64,000 nucleotides of DNA from Rutpela maculata (taxonomy: Eukaryota; Arthropoda; Insecta; Coleoptera; Cerambycidae), in the NCBI GenBank assembly GCA_936432065.2, contig OW386293.2:45417923-45481922 (forward strand), read 5' to 3'. A program made the translations under genes and the position numbers. Each line of letters opens with the position of its first letter. Position 1 is the stretch's first letter. This document shows, one piece after another, positions 23,622 through 34,645 of this stretch. Below the pieces are notes generated by a model. The model was not told where the DNA came from, did no database searches, and saw only the letters and a program-made list of their open reading frames with translations.

Positions 23622-24345
23622 TCGAGTGGTCGCGTGAACGTTGGAACCTCATTTAGTTTCATTTTTGCAGTTACGTAAAAAACTTCAAAAATAAAAGTTA
23701 TAGGAAATCACATACATTTTAAAAAAAATTATTTCAGAAATACAATTGAAAGTCGAATTTCGGAGGTATAAACTTTACTATAGTTTTTTTAAATAGAACA
23801 CCCCATATATTTTTACACCATCTGAAAGTCCATAAAAAAGTTTTTTAATGACATTTGAAACATAGTATTTTTCTTAAAAACTGTACAAGATATTGAATTT
23901 TGTATTTTTTTACCATTAAGTCATGGTAGTTCGAAAAATATATATCAATCATTGAAATTCTCCATATTATTAAAACAAAGTGAAATTAGTTGCAAACAAA
24001 CATCTTGACAGAACTATTATATTGTTTACTTTAAACTACTTACTTTTGTTTTCCACGGCTGATTTAATAAATTGTAAATTTATAGTAAATTAGACATTTT
24101 AAGATAATAAATTTTATATATCGTTAAAAAGCTTTTTTTATGACCTTTCAGATGGTGTAAAAATATACGTGGTGTTTTATTTAAAAAAACTAAAGTAAGT
24201 TCATATCTCCGAAATGCGACTTTCAATTATTTTTTTGAAATGATTTTCGACAAATACATGTAATGTTCTATAAATTTTATTTTAGAGCTTTTTTACGTAA
24301 AAATAACGAAGTAAATGAGATTTTAATGTTCGTGCGATCACCCTG
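23622..24345. mobile_element. ~720-bp foldback MITE with mariner-type end
   Basis: The right end reads CGTGCGATCACCCTG and the left GAGTGGTCGCGTGAACG, imperfect inverses. Inward, the arms match over about 250 bp, for example CAATTGAAAGTCGAATTTCGGAGGTATAAAC against its inverse near 24195, and the TTTTTACACCATCTGAAAG box at 23812 against CTTTCAGATGGTGTAAAAA near 24146. There is no ORF. The right side keeps the CAGGGTG terminus. Confidence 0.75.
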
Positions 24346-24679
24346 TGCATGCCAAATCTTCTTTTCTCAAAATATTAACGTATTTTCTAGTCATGCAGCG
24401 AGCTGGGTTTTTGCTTATGTTATCTAGGCAAGGCTCCAAAGTAGCTTATTTTTTTCATTATCAGTTGGCAGACAAAAATCCATGCAATTACGTAGTGGGG
24501 CTGTTGTATTAGGAAGCAATATGTCAGCAAAGATTCCACTGAATGAAGTTACGTCATTAGAGAAAAGCTTGTTTTTTTTATTTTTGGTGCAAATAATCAT
24601 AATCTTATTGGTAGACAATTTTATTGCTACGGAAAAGAGGGCAGACTCGTTAATGTGTCAGAAACTCCACCTCTCTTAC

Positions 24680-24897
24680 TGACTAGAAAGAATACGGCCT
24701 TAGAGACATTTAGACATAATCTCATGGATGGTAGCTTCGCACCACCGCCCGCTCGAGCGAGTGCGTGAACCAAACGTCCGAATCTGCGGTTCCTCTGGTA
24801 CTGAGAAGGATTACTATTGCAATGACGAGTCATCAGTAGCCTAACACTAACCTGTCTCACGACGGTCTAAACCCAACTCACGATCCCTATTAGCGGC
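24680..24897 (-). pseudogene. 28S rRNA 3'-region fragment (sarcin-ricin loop segment)
   Basis: The minus strand closely matches the conserved 3' part of eukaryotic large-subunit rRNA. Seen in order: CGTGAGTTGGGTTTAGACCG, TCGTGAGACAGGTTAG, GATGACTCGTCATTGCAATA, the sarcin-ricin loop, ATTCGGACGTTTGGTTCACG and CGGGCGGTGGTGCGAAGC. The loop reads AGTACCAGAGGAACC instead of the universal AGTACGAGAGGAACC, and other invariant bases have changed, so this is a dead copy of about 218 bp and not a functional rRNA gene. No poly(A) or flanking rDNA is visible. It was probably captured by retrotransposition or repair. Confidence 0.9.
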
Positions 24898-25159
24898 CCA
24901 ATCGTAAATTTTTAACTTAAAAAATTCGGGAAAGCTATTGACAGACATATAACACTGCGCAAGCGTTGACAGAGACTGAAAAGAATGATATTTTTTATAA
25001 GGGCGCTTCGAAACCAATTTCACCGATCTCGTTTTAATTTCATATCCTGATTTTCTTATTATATCTCTTGACGTTTTCTCATTTTTTTTTTATTTTTCAC
25101 TTTAAAATTTGGGGTACTCTACCGACGCAAAAAAATCGAGTATGTCGATTTCTTTAGAA

Positions 25160-25540
25160 GCAGAATTTGTTCAAATTTTGTACATTAGTAATACATTGTA
25201 AATCTAATAATGTGCCTTTGTTGGTTTTCCCCGAAAATTTACATAAAGGTAATTTTCTAGTGAATTTTCTGAGAAAACCCAATAATGGCCATTGTTGGAT
25301 TAGTAATATCCTAATGAGGTACAAAATTTGACCCAAATCGTTATAACCGTTTTCGAAAAAATCGATCATTCGACGGTTTATATTATTTGAGAAAACCGAT
25401 ATATTCGACATTTTCGCATACGTAAACTACACTAATGTATATTTTTCGGAAAAAATCAATAATGGCATATTACTAAGTTCGTAATGTTATAGTACAAAAT
25501 TTGAACAGTATCGTTAGAGCTGTTTTTGAAGAAAAGAAGA
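25160..25540. repeat. Three copies of a ~90-bp repeat (one inverted)
   Basis: The block AATAATGGCCATT...TTAGTAATAT...GTACAAAATTTGA...ATCGTTA appears at about 25275-25345. It recurs in the same direction at about 25458-25522, and inverted at about 25160-25225 (CAAATTTTGTACATTAGTAA). There is no coding potential. Confidence 0.6.
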
Positions 25541-25998
25541 TTTTAGATTTTCTTGCATCAGCAAACTACCCTTAATTTTAAGAGCAGGTGAAACATTTTA
25601 AAAACATCTGGCCTATTTACAGACGGACTCTAGATATCGAATTTAAATTTGATCGAGCAGTTGGTATAGGCGCGCTTTTATGAAAAAAAAAAAGGTAGTT
25701 TTTAATGTCTTCCAACGCTTGTATAGAGTTGTATTTGTCTGCCAATAATTTTCGCGTATTTTTAACGATTGAGCTAATACCACATGCTCCAATGACGTAA
25801 GATAGGTCGAGCTTCTGACATAGTCAACGCGCCTGCCTTCTTTTCCACAGCAAAAAAATATCTGTCGAAGATTATGACCATTTACGCAAAAATATCTACA
25901 AAACAATCAAAAATTTAGCTTGGAACTAATGACATAGCTTTACTTATATTTTTGGCATCTTTGCTAACATGTTGCTTCCTAACTCAGCAGCCACAGTA
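25541..25998. other. Intronic non-coding stretch
   Basis: No gene, repeat partner or terminal structure is evident. Confidence 0.4.
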
Positions 25999-27102
25999 CG
26001 GGAGATGTGGGAGAGTTGGGACAATTTTCACAAATTAATTTTTTAAAGTTTTATTTCTGAAAATTTTAAAAAATTAAAAACACAGTAATATACCTTCATA
26101 TATTGGACCACTTCTTACAAATTTTAGTTAAATTTACTAGGTAAATAGCAACATGGAAAAATATTTTCTAGTGTTATGTATTTGTTCCAAATATACTAGC
26201 GATGGGGAGATTTGGGACAAGTAATTAAATCTTCACAAAGATATGGAAAATTATTTTATTATTGCAAAAAATAACAAACAACGAGAAAGAATAAAATTAA
26301 TTCAAACATCTGGCAAATTCTCAGAAAAAAAACAAAAATATATTGCAACAAACGATAAAAATTTTTGCTAATGCAAATCGCTAAATATTTACGTGAAAAT
26401 TTGACCATATTTTGAGTGCGTATGGTACCTTTCTCAAGCCGACATTATTTTTGCATTCTGCAACGGCTTCTTAAATTGTATGGATTGGAACGATAAGATT
26501 GTTCTTTTTTTCTTGCAGCGTAACAGCATGCCTAAAAACGATCCAAATAATATAAGAAAATTAATTCATATATGGAATGGGGAAGACATAGGATGGGTCA
26601 ACTCTTCCTTAAAATAACGTCCCAACTCTACCTCATCGCTTGGTGTCATTAAAAGTGACCAGATTTATTTTTAGGTGAAAGTGAATCATGAAATGACCCC
26701 AATATTTAAAGTCAGTCGTTACATGTAAAATAACTCTCCAGCAACACTTGCACCTACAAAGCAATGAATTGGATAATTTTAACCAAAAAAAAGTTACTTT
26801 TCAGTACGATCGACGTCACCTTAAACTCACCACTATTAGAGATGCTCCCTTTCTACCTTATTTGAAGTAGTACGTGTTAGAAAGAGAGCATCTCCAACAG
26901 CGGTGAGTTTAAGCTACATACAACAAATAAAATTACCTGAGATTTGAAGTACACAACACACGGACGAAATACGGCGGTTTATTTGCTTCTCTCACAAATA
27001 TACATAACCTGTATGACACACACAATATCAAAGTACCAACCAATCGGTATAAAAAGTCACTGTCGCAATTCTCCCATGATACCAACTCTCCTACATCTCC
27101 CC
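25999..27102. mobile_element. 1.1-kb element with GGGAGATGTGGGAGAGTTGG ends
   Basis: The left end GGGAGATGTGGGAGAGTTGG is inverted at the right (CCAACTCTCCTACATCTCCC), with TAC next to both ends as a possible 3-bp duplication. Internal sequences repeat the GGGACA/CCCAACTCTACCTC theme near 26215 and 26625. It contains a strong internal hairpin at 26820-26913. There, CTTAAACTCACC pairs with GGTGAGTTTAAG, and a 17-bp inner arm starting GAGATGCTC has one mismatch. No transposase ORF is seen. Confidence 0.7.
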
Positions 27103-27857
27103 TACGTAATTGCGTAGATTTTTGTCAGCTACCTGAGAATGAATAAAATAAGCAAGCCACTCTGAAGCGTTGTCACGATGACATAAATAAAAAGCCAGCT
27201 GGCTGTCGAACTATCCACTACTATCCAGTGTATGAGAGTACTGGTTAAAAAGAGCAACACTGCCTTACTACAACATTTCAGAACTTTGATTTAATGCAAA
27301 AAATTTAACTGTTTTACCTTTCACACTTATAATATAAAAATACTATTGTTATACTGTTATTATAACTGTATATTTAAAACTGTACTTAATTTGGGACCTA
27401 ACTCGACAATGCATCATCTAAGCTGGTATCATACTTACAAACAAATCAGTGGAAAAGAGAGGCGCTTTAGAGTAAGATTGAAAAACCTGCGTTTACAGAG
27501 ATTGACATTATGATGATACTTTAAATCAAATCTCGAAAATATGTATACAACATTTACTATCACGCAAGATAATAGTTATATAATAAAATAAGTTTTTTTT
27601 TGATAATGCCGTGCTGTTTGGTAGGTGTTTGCATCTGGAGGTGCTGCCTCCTTGGGCATTGGTAAATTGAGCACACCCAAAAGTGAACTCTTAACCAGAC
27701 CATAGTGGGTTTTCAAAGTGTAAATAATGCATTATGATTTGCTTTCTTTAATCTTACATGAAGATATACAACTGGAAAGTACTAATTATTACAGTGGAAT
27801 AAGACAGGTACAAAATGTGATATTTTCGTAATTTTTGAGGCAAATATATTTAGACAC
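27103..27857. other. Intronic non-coding stretch
   Basis: No recognisable feature. The part 27600-27760 is somewhat richer in G and C but has no open frame of interest. Confidence 0.4.
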
Positions 27858-28449
27858 GGCACAATCTGTATGGACCTAGACATTTTAGGTACCCAGCTGA
27901 ATTTTTCAGAATATGTAGCCTACGATACGTACAATAACATACAGAAAGTCCCGAAGAATCCTAATTGAGCGTTAGCCGCCATGTTGAAAAAATGGCACGC
28001 GAGCGTAAACGAAGAAAACATTTTTTCCTTGCCTTATTTATTAGCCGATTTTAATATTCTAAACAGATATTTATAGCCAAGGAATGTGGCTTTAACATAT
28101 ATTTTACACATTTTACTAAACTTTGTCTGGGTGGTAAAAAACTGACTTAAACTGAAAATTTAAATTTTGGAAAATTCTATTTATATGATTAAAAAGAAAA
28201 TTGTAGGGTTTATGAAAATATGTTTTAAGTAAAAGTTGTAGGCCATCAATAAACAAACATAACATTTTTATAATCTCTTTTATAGCTTTAAAAATAACGG
28301 AGATAGAACATTTTAATTATTATAAAACCGTGTATGTTAGCAGCATTAAAATCAAAATTGAAAAGTTAAAATGTGCAATTTTAGTCACAGCACAATTAAC
28401 CCCCAACAAAAATAATTACCAAGCTCAGTTTTCAGAATTAGATGGTTTA

Positions 28450-28494
28450 TAATAATAACAATAATGATAACAAATAATAATAATAATAATAATG
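28450..28494. repeat. AAT-type microsatellite
   Basis: Imperfect, then perfect, AAT repeats immediately downstream of the minus-strand gene end. Confidence 0.8.
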
Positions 28495-28517
28495 AGGTAA
28501 AAGGAAAAAATTTATAC

Positions 28518-29873
28518 TTAATTTTCATCTTCAATATCGCTATCGGTTATAATTAGAGTGTTTGAATTGACACAACTTATGCCACTGAAATTACTGCACA
28601 GATCAGAACACTTTATGTAATTGCAAGGACAATTTTTATTGCAGTCATTTTAACAGTTGCAATATAGAAGTTTTAATATATTGTCGGGTACAATTGACAA
28701 AGACGTTGGTACGGGTTTGGTTATATTGTTTTTCAATTCCCAGCCCTACTCAGATGAACTCATTTCCTAATTAAGCCATGTTTGCACCTGAAAATATACC
28801 CTATAAACATGCTGTTGAATAAAACCTACAGAACCCAAAAAAGACATTACCAAATGAAAACCACCTAATCGAAGTACAACAGAAGATAGTTCCTCACATG
28901 AATTTACAATTTCTAAAGGTTTTTGATACAACGGCTGATCAAATGTTACAAAACACGTATTATAATTTTGTTTATGCATTCATTGTTTGCAAAACTTAAA
29001 GCCTATAAATGGTTGACATATCGCTGGGATTAAGATTAGTAAATGGCAAAGACATTATAAAACTGACTTCAGTTGGTTTCTTCTTTTTTAATGCTGTTGA
29101 TATATAACCACTCCAATTCATTATTTTAAACTCTTTCAATAATGGTCCAGTCGCCCACAATATATTTTGATAAAAGGATTTACCGCTTATTGATGAAAGT
29201 CTTCCATAGCGAAGTCCTGTAGTTTAAAATTTACAGCAGGTTTTTTGTAATATTTTATAGGAATATTGCCATAGTGACCTATATCAGCAGCGTTTTTAAT
29301 TCGTGGAATTTTTTTTTTCACGCAGTACATTACTTTTAGGAGTTATACAAATGATTCCCCCCATTCCATGAAATAAGCCACGTCCGTCTAACGATCTAAT
29401 ATTGTAATCAGCGTTATCAAACACAAATTGTCTAAAGGTACCATTCATTATATCGGGTTGAGGATAATTTAGTATAGATTCTTCATATCTTTGAACTTCT
29501 CTATAACTAGCACAAAATCCCAAATTGGAAAGCTTTTGTACCAAATTTCTAGAACCAAAATATCTATGTACGTAAATTGCTAAAGATATTTGAAGTGGTG
29601 AAAGATAAGAATTTGATCTAGGTGCAGAAATAATTACCTCTGCAATAGTCAGACTTTTCCTTTTAACATTATTGTCAACTTTTCTAAATTTTATTACGAG
29701 TGTATTTTTTTCTACATTTTTTTTTGAACTGTTAGTTCTTCAGAAATAATTTTTTTATGAATATCGTCATTAAGTTGTATACTTTTTGAAATTATCGTGT
29801 CTAATCCTCTTTTCATGACTACCATTTCTTCCGCGGATAATCTAATTTGACAAAAAATACAAATAGCTTCCAT
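28518..29873 (-). pseudogene. Decayed gene of an uncharacterised transposon-borne protein family
   Basis: The minus-strand start is at 29871-29873 (MEAICIFCQIRLSAEEM) and the stop at 28518-28520. Conserved landmarks in order are LSNLGFCASYREVQRYEES, FVFDNADYNIRSLDG, GLFHGMGGIICITP, IPIKYYKKPAV, VTFDQPLYQKPLEIV and VVLRLGGFHLVMSFLGSVG. A short Cys-rich tail (PDNILKLLYCNC, then repeated CxC/CxxC to GISCVNS) and an acidic end follow. I recall this combination from many unnamed proteins of arthropods and cnidarians, but I know no assigned function. The frame is broken by a one-base shift in the A-run at about 29717-29725 and by several stops and shifts between 29296 and 28980. The location inside long inverted repeats suggests a transposase; the invariant Asp residues in DNAD, LDG and TFDQP are candidate catalytic positions. 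The Cys-rich tail may bind DNA or zinc. Confidence 0.7.
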
Positions 29874-30772
29874 AATGATGGGTAAAATGTGGAAATAAAA
29901 TGGCTTGATTAACCTTAAACAATAATGAACCTAAACCTAAACAATAATAAAAGTAACACAATCATTGTAAGAAACAAAATACTAATAGAAAAAATCAAAC
30001 AATTCGTAAAAGAATAACGAAATCAAAAAGAAAACATGAATTCGATATAAAAATAAAAACAATATCCTGAAAAAAACCTATGAGAATACTAAATATATTT
30101 AAAAAATTTATATATTCTAAACTCGATTTGATATAATCCAACTTAGCAACTTATTTATATTAATAACAATGCAGCGCAAATGTATGTGTAGAAATATATC
30201 TAAGCATAACAGCGTGTGGCAGTCGATAGGTATATGAACATTTCTGTAAACATATTTACAGCCGTCACTCTCTTTGCGTGTGCCCCTAAATATTACAACT
30301 TTCATATCTCAGCTATTTTTTAAGCTAGAAAAAAATTTCAAAAAAGTACTGTTTGTCCTTTAACGGCCTAAAACATTTATTTAAAAAATACTTTCATAGG
30401 ATGAGCGAGTATTTTTTTAAATGAAAAAATACAAATCCTCAAAAAGTAATTTTTACTATTAACTATAATTGTTACAGTACTAATGAACAATTTATTATAG
30501 TTTCTTAAATCAAAGACACATTCTTTGGCTTTAATTTGTTTTTTAAAATATTAGAATCGATTAATAGATAAGGCAAGAAAAAAATGTTTTCTTTAGCGGC
30601 GCGCGCAAACCATTTTTTCAATATGGTGGCTAACGCTCAACTCGGATTCTTCGGAACTTTTAGTATGTTATTATGCGTATCAAAAATTACATATATTCTG
30701 AAAAAATTCAGCTGGGTACCTAAAATGTCTAGGTTAGGCCTATTTTTTACAGATTGTGCCACCACTATATTT

Positions 30773-31086
30773 GGTCTCTCTTTGTGTGTGACAGAGCCTG
30801 CAAAATGTTTATCTTGCTGCTTAATGATCGAAAAAATTTACTACTAAGCACTTACCATAAGTATTTCCAAAATGATTCCTTATAATCAAAAAAAGGGAGA
30901 GGATTTTTCTATGATAAGTACCTAAAAGATAGAAAAATTGGCAATGTTCTAAACTAAATATTGATTATAATAATTCAAAGTATATATCAGATTCGACCGG
31001 CATAAAAAAATAAATAAAAAAAACATCTTTATCAATTCTCCGCCTGAGAAATGTTTACTCGTTTGGAGAATTGAAAGCAACACATA
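30773..31086. other. Short non-coding spacer
   Basis: AT-rich sequence between two transposons; nothing recognised. Confidence 0.4.
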
Positions 31087-33070
31087 TAAGGGTGGACCAT
31101 TAATAATAGGCTATAGTTCAAGGGTAGATTCTTTGGACCAAAATATGAGGATATAACCAAATAAGCTTTAGTAAATTGTTGCTGTGAAAAAGATACAAGG
31201 TGTCAAAATTGCAATTTTTTTTCTTTTTTTTTTTCAATATCTCAACTACCTCTTGACCGCTCAAGTTGAGATATCGAAAAAAAAAGAAAAAAAATCCCAA
31301 TTTGGTAAGGAAACATTTTTTAAGCTAAGAAACAATAATTTATGTATTATATCACGCCAGCCCATGGAGGCGCTTCATGAGCTATACCTGATGATGAATA
31401 TTTGTTCTCTTGTTTTACGAAACGTAGTGGCACTTTTGACTAGAAAATCTCATGCAGGAATCATTTCTACGTAAAAAAGGTACATTTGATAGAACTTGAT
31501 AATTCCAACCGTTTTCGAGAAAACTCTCGCATAGATCTCAAGAATTCTTTGAAAACACTTAATTTGAAAAGGACAAATTTTATTTAATAAAAAGTGTGCT
31601 TTGGTGACGTCTTAGTTCTGTTGTTTACTTACAATTTCATTAGTTTGACATTTTAACAGAACTAAGACGTCACCAAAGCACACTTCAATAAATACAATTT
31701 GTCCTTTTCAAATTCAGTTTGTTTTCAAAGAATTCTTGAAATATTTGCAGCAGTTTTCTCGAAAACGGTTGGAATTATCAAGTTCTATCAAGTGTACCTT
31801 TTTTACGCAGAAATGACTCCTGCATGAGAGTTTCTAGTCAAAAGTGCCACAACGTTTTTTAAAAAAAAAAGAGAAAAAATATTTATCATCAGGTTTAGCT
31901 CATGAGGTGCCCTTCACGGGATAACGTGATGTAATACATAAATTATTGTTTCTTAGCTTAAAAATTGTTTCCTTATCAAATTGGGAGAAGATCGGTCACG
32001 AAGTAGTAGATATTGCAAAAAAAAAAAGAAAAGAAAAAAATTACAATTTTGACACCCTGGATCTTTTTCCACAGCAACAATTTACTAAAGCACGTTTGGT
32101 TATATCATCATATTTTGATTGAAAGAATCTACCCTTGAACTGTGGCCTATTACACAGCCCCACAAAAAAAAAGTTTTTGATCTGGATGACTGACCATAGT
32201 ATTCCTATGTATTTTTCGACGCTGAATCCGAATCCGAAGTCAAAAAAATTCGTATACCCCCAAACTTTTGCGCTACACAAAAAACAACCCCGAAAATAGG
32301 GTAAAACCGTCCCATACATCAGGATTCAATGAATGGATGTAAATGAATGGTGAAAAACATGGGAAGGGAAATTTTTTTATATTCACCAGTCACTTACTTG
32401 AATATTGACTGGAAAACTACCCTTATAATATGCTGAAGACTCCCCTGTACAAGCATAGAGTATATAAATGCCAATAAATCGCGAGAAGTGTTAAAGTTTT
32501 TATAGTTTGGAATACAGTACATGAATCTTACGCGTGTCTCAAAACCACTCATATGACAGGGTGGAAACCACCCTTATATAAAAATAGACCGCGTGAATAC
32601 CAATAGATTGTGAGAAATGGAGGAGTTTTCGATGTTTTAATTCCAGAATAGAATCCTGAGTGACCCTGTTCTACCTTATTCTTAGTCGGTACAAAATCTA
32701 CCCCTCTAATAGGGTGGAAACCATCCTCATTACAGAATAAAGCACAAATGCCAATAAATCACGGGAAATAACTTTTTTATAGTTTAAGTACAGAACATGA
32801 GTCTGGAGTGACTCCCAGCTCGCTTACTCGTGACCCAAAATCTCTTCTATAAAGGGTGATAGCCACCCTAATATAAGAATAAATTGCATAAATACCAATA
32901 AATCGTGGGAAATGTTGGAGTTTTCATTGTTTCAGTTCCAGAATAGATTCTACCCTATTCTCACTTGGTACCCAAAATTATCCCTAAAAAACCACCCCTA
33001 CATAATAAAATGTACATATGCCAGTTTTTCAATTTCTCTTCTCAGAATACATTTTCTTCTCATTTTCAAA

Positions 33071-33292
33071 TTATCTCCTCACTGGCTCTCTTTTATGTTC
33101 TTCGTGCGTGTCTCTTTTCATAGACCAACAGTAGTCGGCCATCATGTGGATATCCCACCTTCCTTGATACCGCTTCTCCATCTCCGAAATATCCTGGTGA
33201 AAGCGTTCGCCTTGCTCTTCATTGTATTTACCCAAATTTTCTGGATGGCGGACAACTGTTGGTCCATAAAAATAGACACACACAAAGAACAC
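33071..33292 (-). pseudogene. Transposon ORF fragment, left snapback arm
   Basis: Minus strand: PENLGKYNEEQGERFHQDIS, then MEKRYQGRWDIHMMADYCWS and a Lys/Arg-rich end. I recall this ENLG...ERFHQDI...YQG.W...MADYCW module from many unannotated arthropod and hydrozoan proteins of likely transposon origin. It is C-terminal in those proteins. Here only this piece survives, reading from the palindrome centre toward the left end. Confidence 0.65.
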
Positions 33293-33534
33293 AATAGAGC
33301 GCTAATGAGAAGATCATTTGAAAATAAGAAAAAAGGTATTCTAAAAAATGTTCATATTCTTCAGTCAAGCTGCATTTATTGCACGAAAAGGTTAATGCAA
33401 CTTGACTGGAGAATATGAACATTTTTTTAAATCTTTTTTTCCTAGAATACCTTTTTTTCTTATTTTCAAATGGTCTTCTCATTGGCTCCCTATTGTGTTC
33501 TTCGTGTGTGTCTCTTATTATGGACCAACAGTTG

Positions 33535-33758
33535 TCCGCCATCCAGAAAATTTGGGTCAATACAATGAAGAGCAAAGCGAACGCTTTCACTGGAATATTT
33601 CGGAGATGGAGAAGCGGTATCAAGGAAGGTGGGATATCCACATGATGGCCGACTACTGTCGGTCTATGAAAAGAGACACGCACGAAGAACATAAAAGAGA
33701 GCCAGTGAGGAGATCATTTGAAAATGAGAAGAAAAGGTATTCTGAGAAGAAAAATTGA
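33535..33758 (+). pseudogene. Transposon ORF fragment, right snapback arm
   Basis: This is the mirror copy of the 33071-33292 fragment. It reads PENLGQYNEEQSERFHWNIS, then MEKRYQGRWDIHMMADYCRS and RREPVRRSFENEKKR-like basic residues, with scattered substitutions relative to the left arm. It points toward the right terminus. The divergence between arms shows they are not freshly copied or homogenised. Confidence 0.65.
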
Positions 33759-34645
33759 AAAACTGGCATATGTACATTTTATTATGTAGGGGTGGTTTTT
33801 TAGGGATGATTTTGTGTACCAAGCGAGAATAGATCAACGTCACTCAAGAATCTATTCTGGAACTGAAACAATGAAAACTCCAACATTTCCCACGATTTGT
33901 TGGTATTCATGCAATTTATTCTTACATAAGTGTGGCTACCACCCTTTATAGAAGCGATTTTGGGTCACGAGTAAGCGAGGTGCCCTGGGAATCACTCCAG
34001 ATTCATGTTCTGTACTTAATAAAAAAGTTATTTCCCCTGATTTATTGGCATTTGTGCTTTATTCTGTAATAAGGATGGTTTCCACCCTATTATAGGGGTA
34101 GATTTTGTACCGACTAAGAATAAGGTAGAACAGGGTCACTCAAGAATAGAAATTCTGGAATTAAAACATCGAAAACTCCTCCATTTCCCACAATCTATTG
34201 GTATTCACGCAGTCTATTTTTATATAAGGGTGGTTTCCACCCTGTTATATGGGTGGTTTTGAGACACCCGTAAAATTCATGTACTGTATTCCAAACTATA
34301 AAAACTTTAACATTTCTTGCGATTTATTGGCATTTATATACTCTATGCTTGTACAGGGGGAGTTTTCAGCATATTATAAGGGTAGTTTTCCAGTCAATAT
34401 TCAAGTAAGTGACTGGTGAATATAAAACATTTTCTCTTCCCATGTTTTTCACCATTCATTTACATCCATTCATTGAATCCTGAAGAATGGGGTTGTTATT
34501 GGCTGTAGCGCAAAAGTTTGGGGGTATACGAATTTTTTGACCTCGGATTTGGATTCAGCGTCGAAAAATACATAGGAATACTATGGTCAGTCATCCAGAT
34601 CAAAAACTTTTTTTTGTGGGGCTGTGTTATTAATGGTCCACCCTG

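Larger units (their letters stand above)
27858..30772 (-). mobile_element. 2.9-kb TIR DNA transposon of unassigned superfamily
   Basis: Inverted repeats of about 300 bp: the left starts GGCACAATCTGTA, then CTAGACATTTTAGGTACCCA, GTTAGCCGCCATGTTGAAAA and CTTGCCTTATTTATTA. Each is found inverted between about 30450 and 30772. The sequence CAAATATA lies just outside on both sides in inverted orientation, so the repeat may extend slightly further and no clear target duplication is visible. The interior carries one minus-strand gene (28518-29873) that runs almost from repeat to repeat, the layout of an autonomous DNA transposon. Confidence 0.8.
32153..34626. mobile_element. 2.5-kb snapback element with CACAGCCCCAC ends and TTA duplication
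   Basis: It starts CACAGCCCCACAAAAAAAAA and ends with the inverse; TTA stands immediately outside both ends (32150-32152, 34627-34629). Removing the element and one TTA restores the sequence seen in the sister MITE at 50354-51274, so both boundaries are exact. The two arms (about 1.2 kb each) are inverted copies meeting near 33385-33400. Each arm carries the same transposon gene fragment reading outward. A 3-bp duplication fits PIF/Harbinger (TWA) or CACTA-like elements; the CAC terminus favours the latter. I leave it unassigned. Confidence 0.88.
31087..34645. mobile_element. Foldback MITE (GGGTGGACC family), copy A, split by an insertion
   Basis: The left end reads AAGGGTGGACCATTAATAAT. The right end reads TTAATGGTCCACCCTG followed by TA. 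Without the insert at 32153-34626 it is about 1.08 kb and palindromic over almost its full length. Its centre carries a perfect 31-bp stem (31592-31622 with 31655-31685, AAGTGTGCTTTGGTGACGTC...). An uninterrupted sister copy lies at 50354-51274. TA at the right flank and the CAGGGTGG-like terminus suggest mariner-type mobilisation. It has no coding capacity. Confidence 0.85.

Noticed and set aside
24680..24897. Functional 28S rRNA gene
   Set aside because: It is only ~218 bp long, carries changes at universally conserved sarcin-ricin loop positions and has no flanking rDNA.
28450..28494. CRISPR-like regular repeat
   Set aside because: It is a plain AAT microsatellite without spacers, in eukaryotic DNA.
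33228..33758. Two overlapping genes of 118-168 codons in the snapback centre
   Set aside because: The long frames on the non-coding side are antisense shadows caused by the palindrome; only the outward-reading fragments have family motifs.
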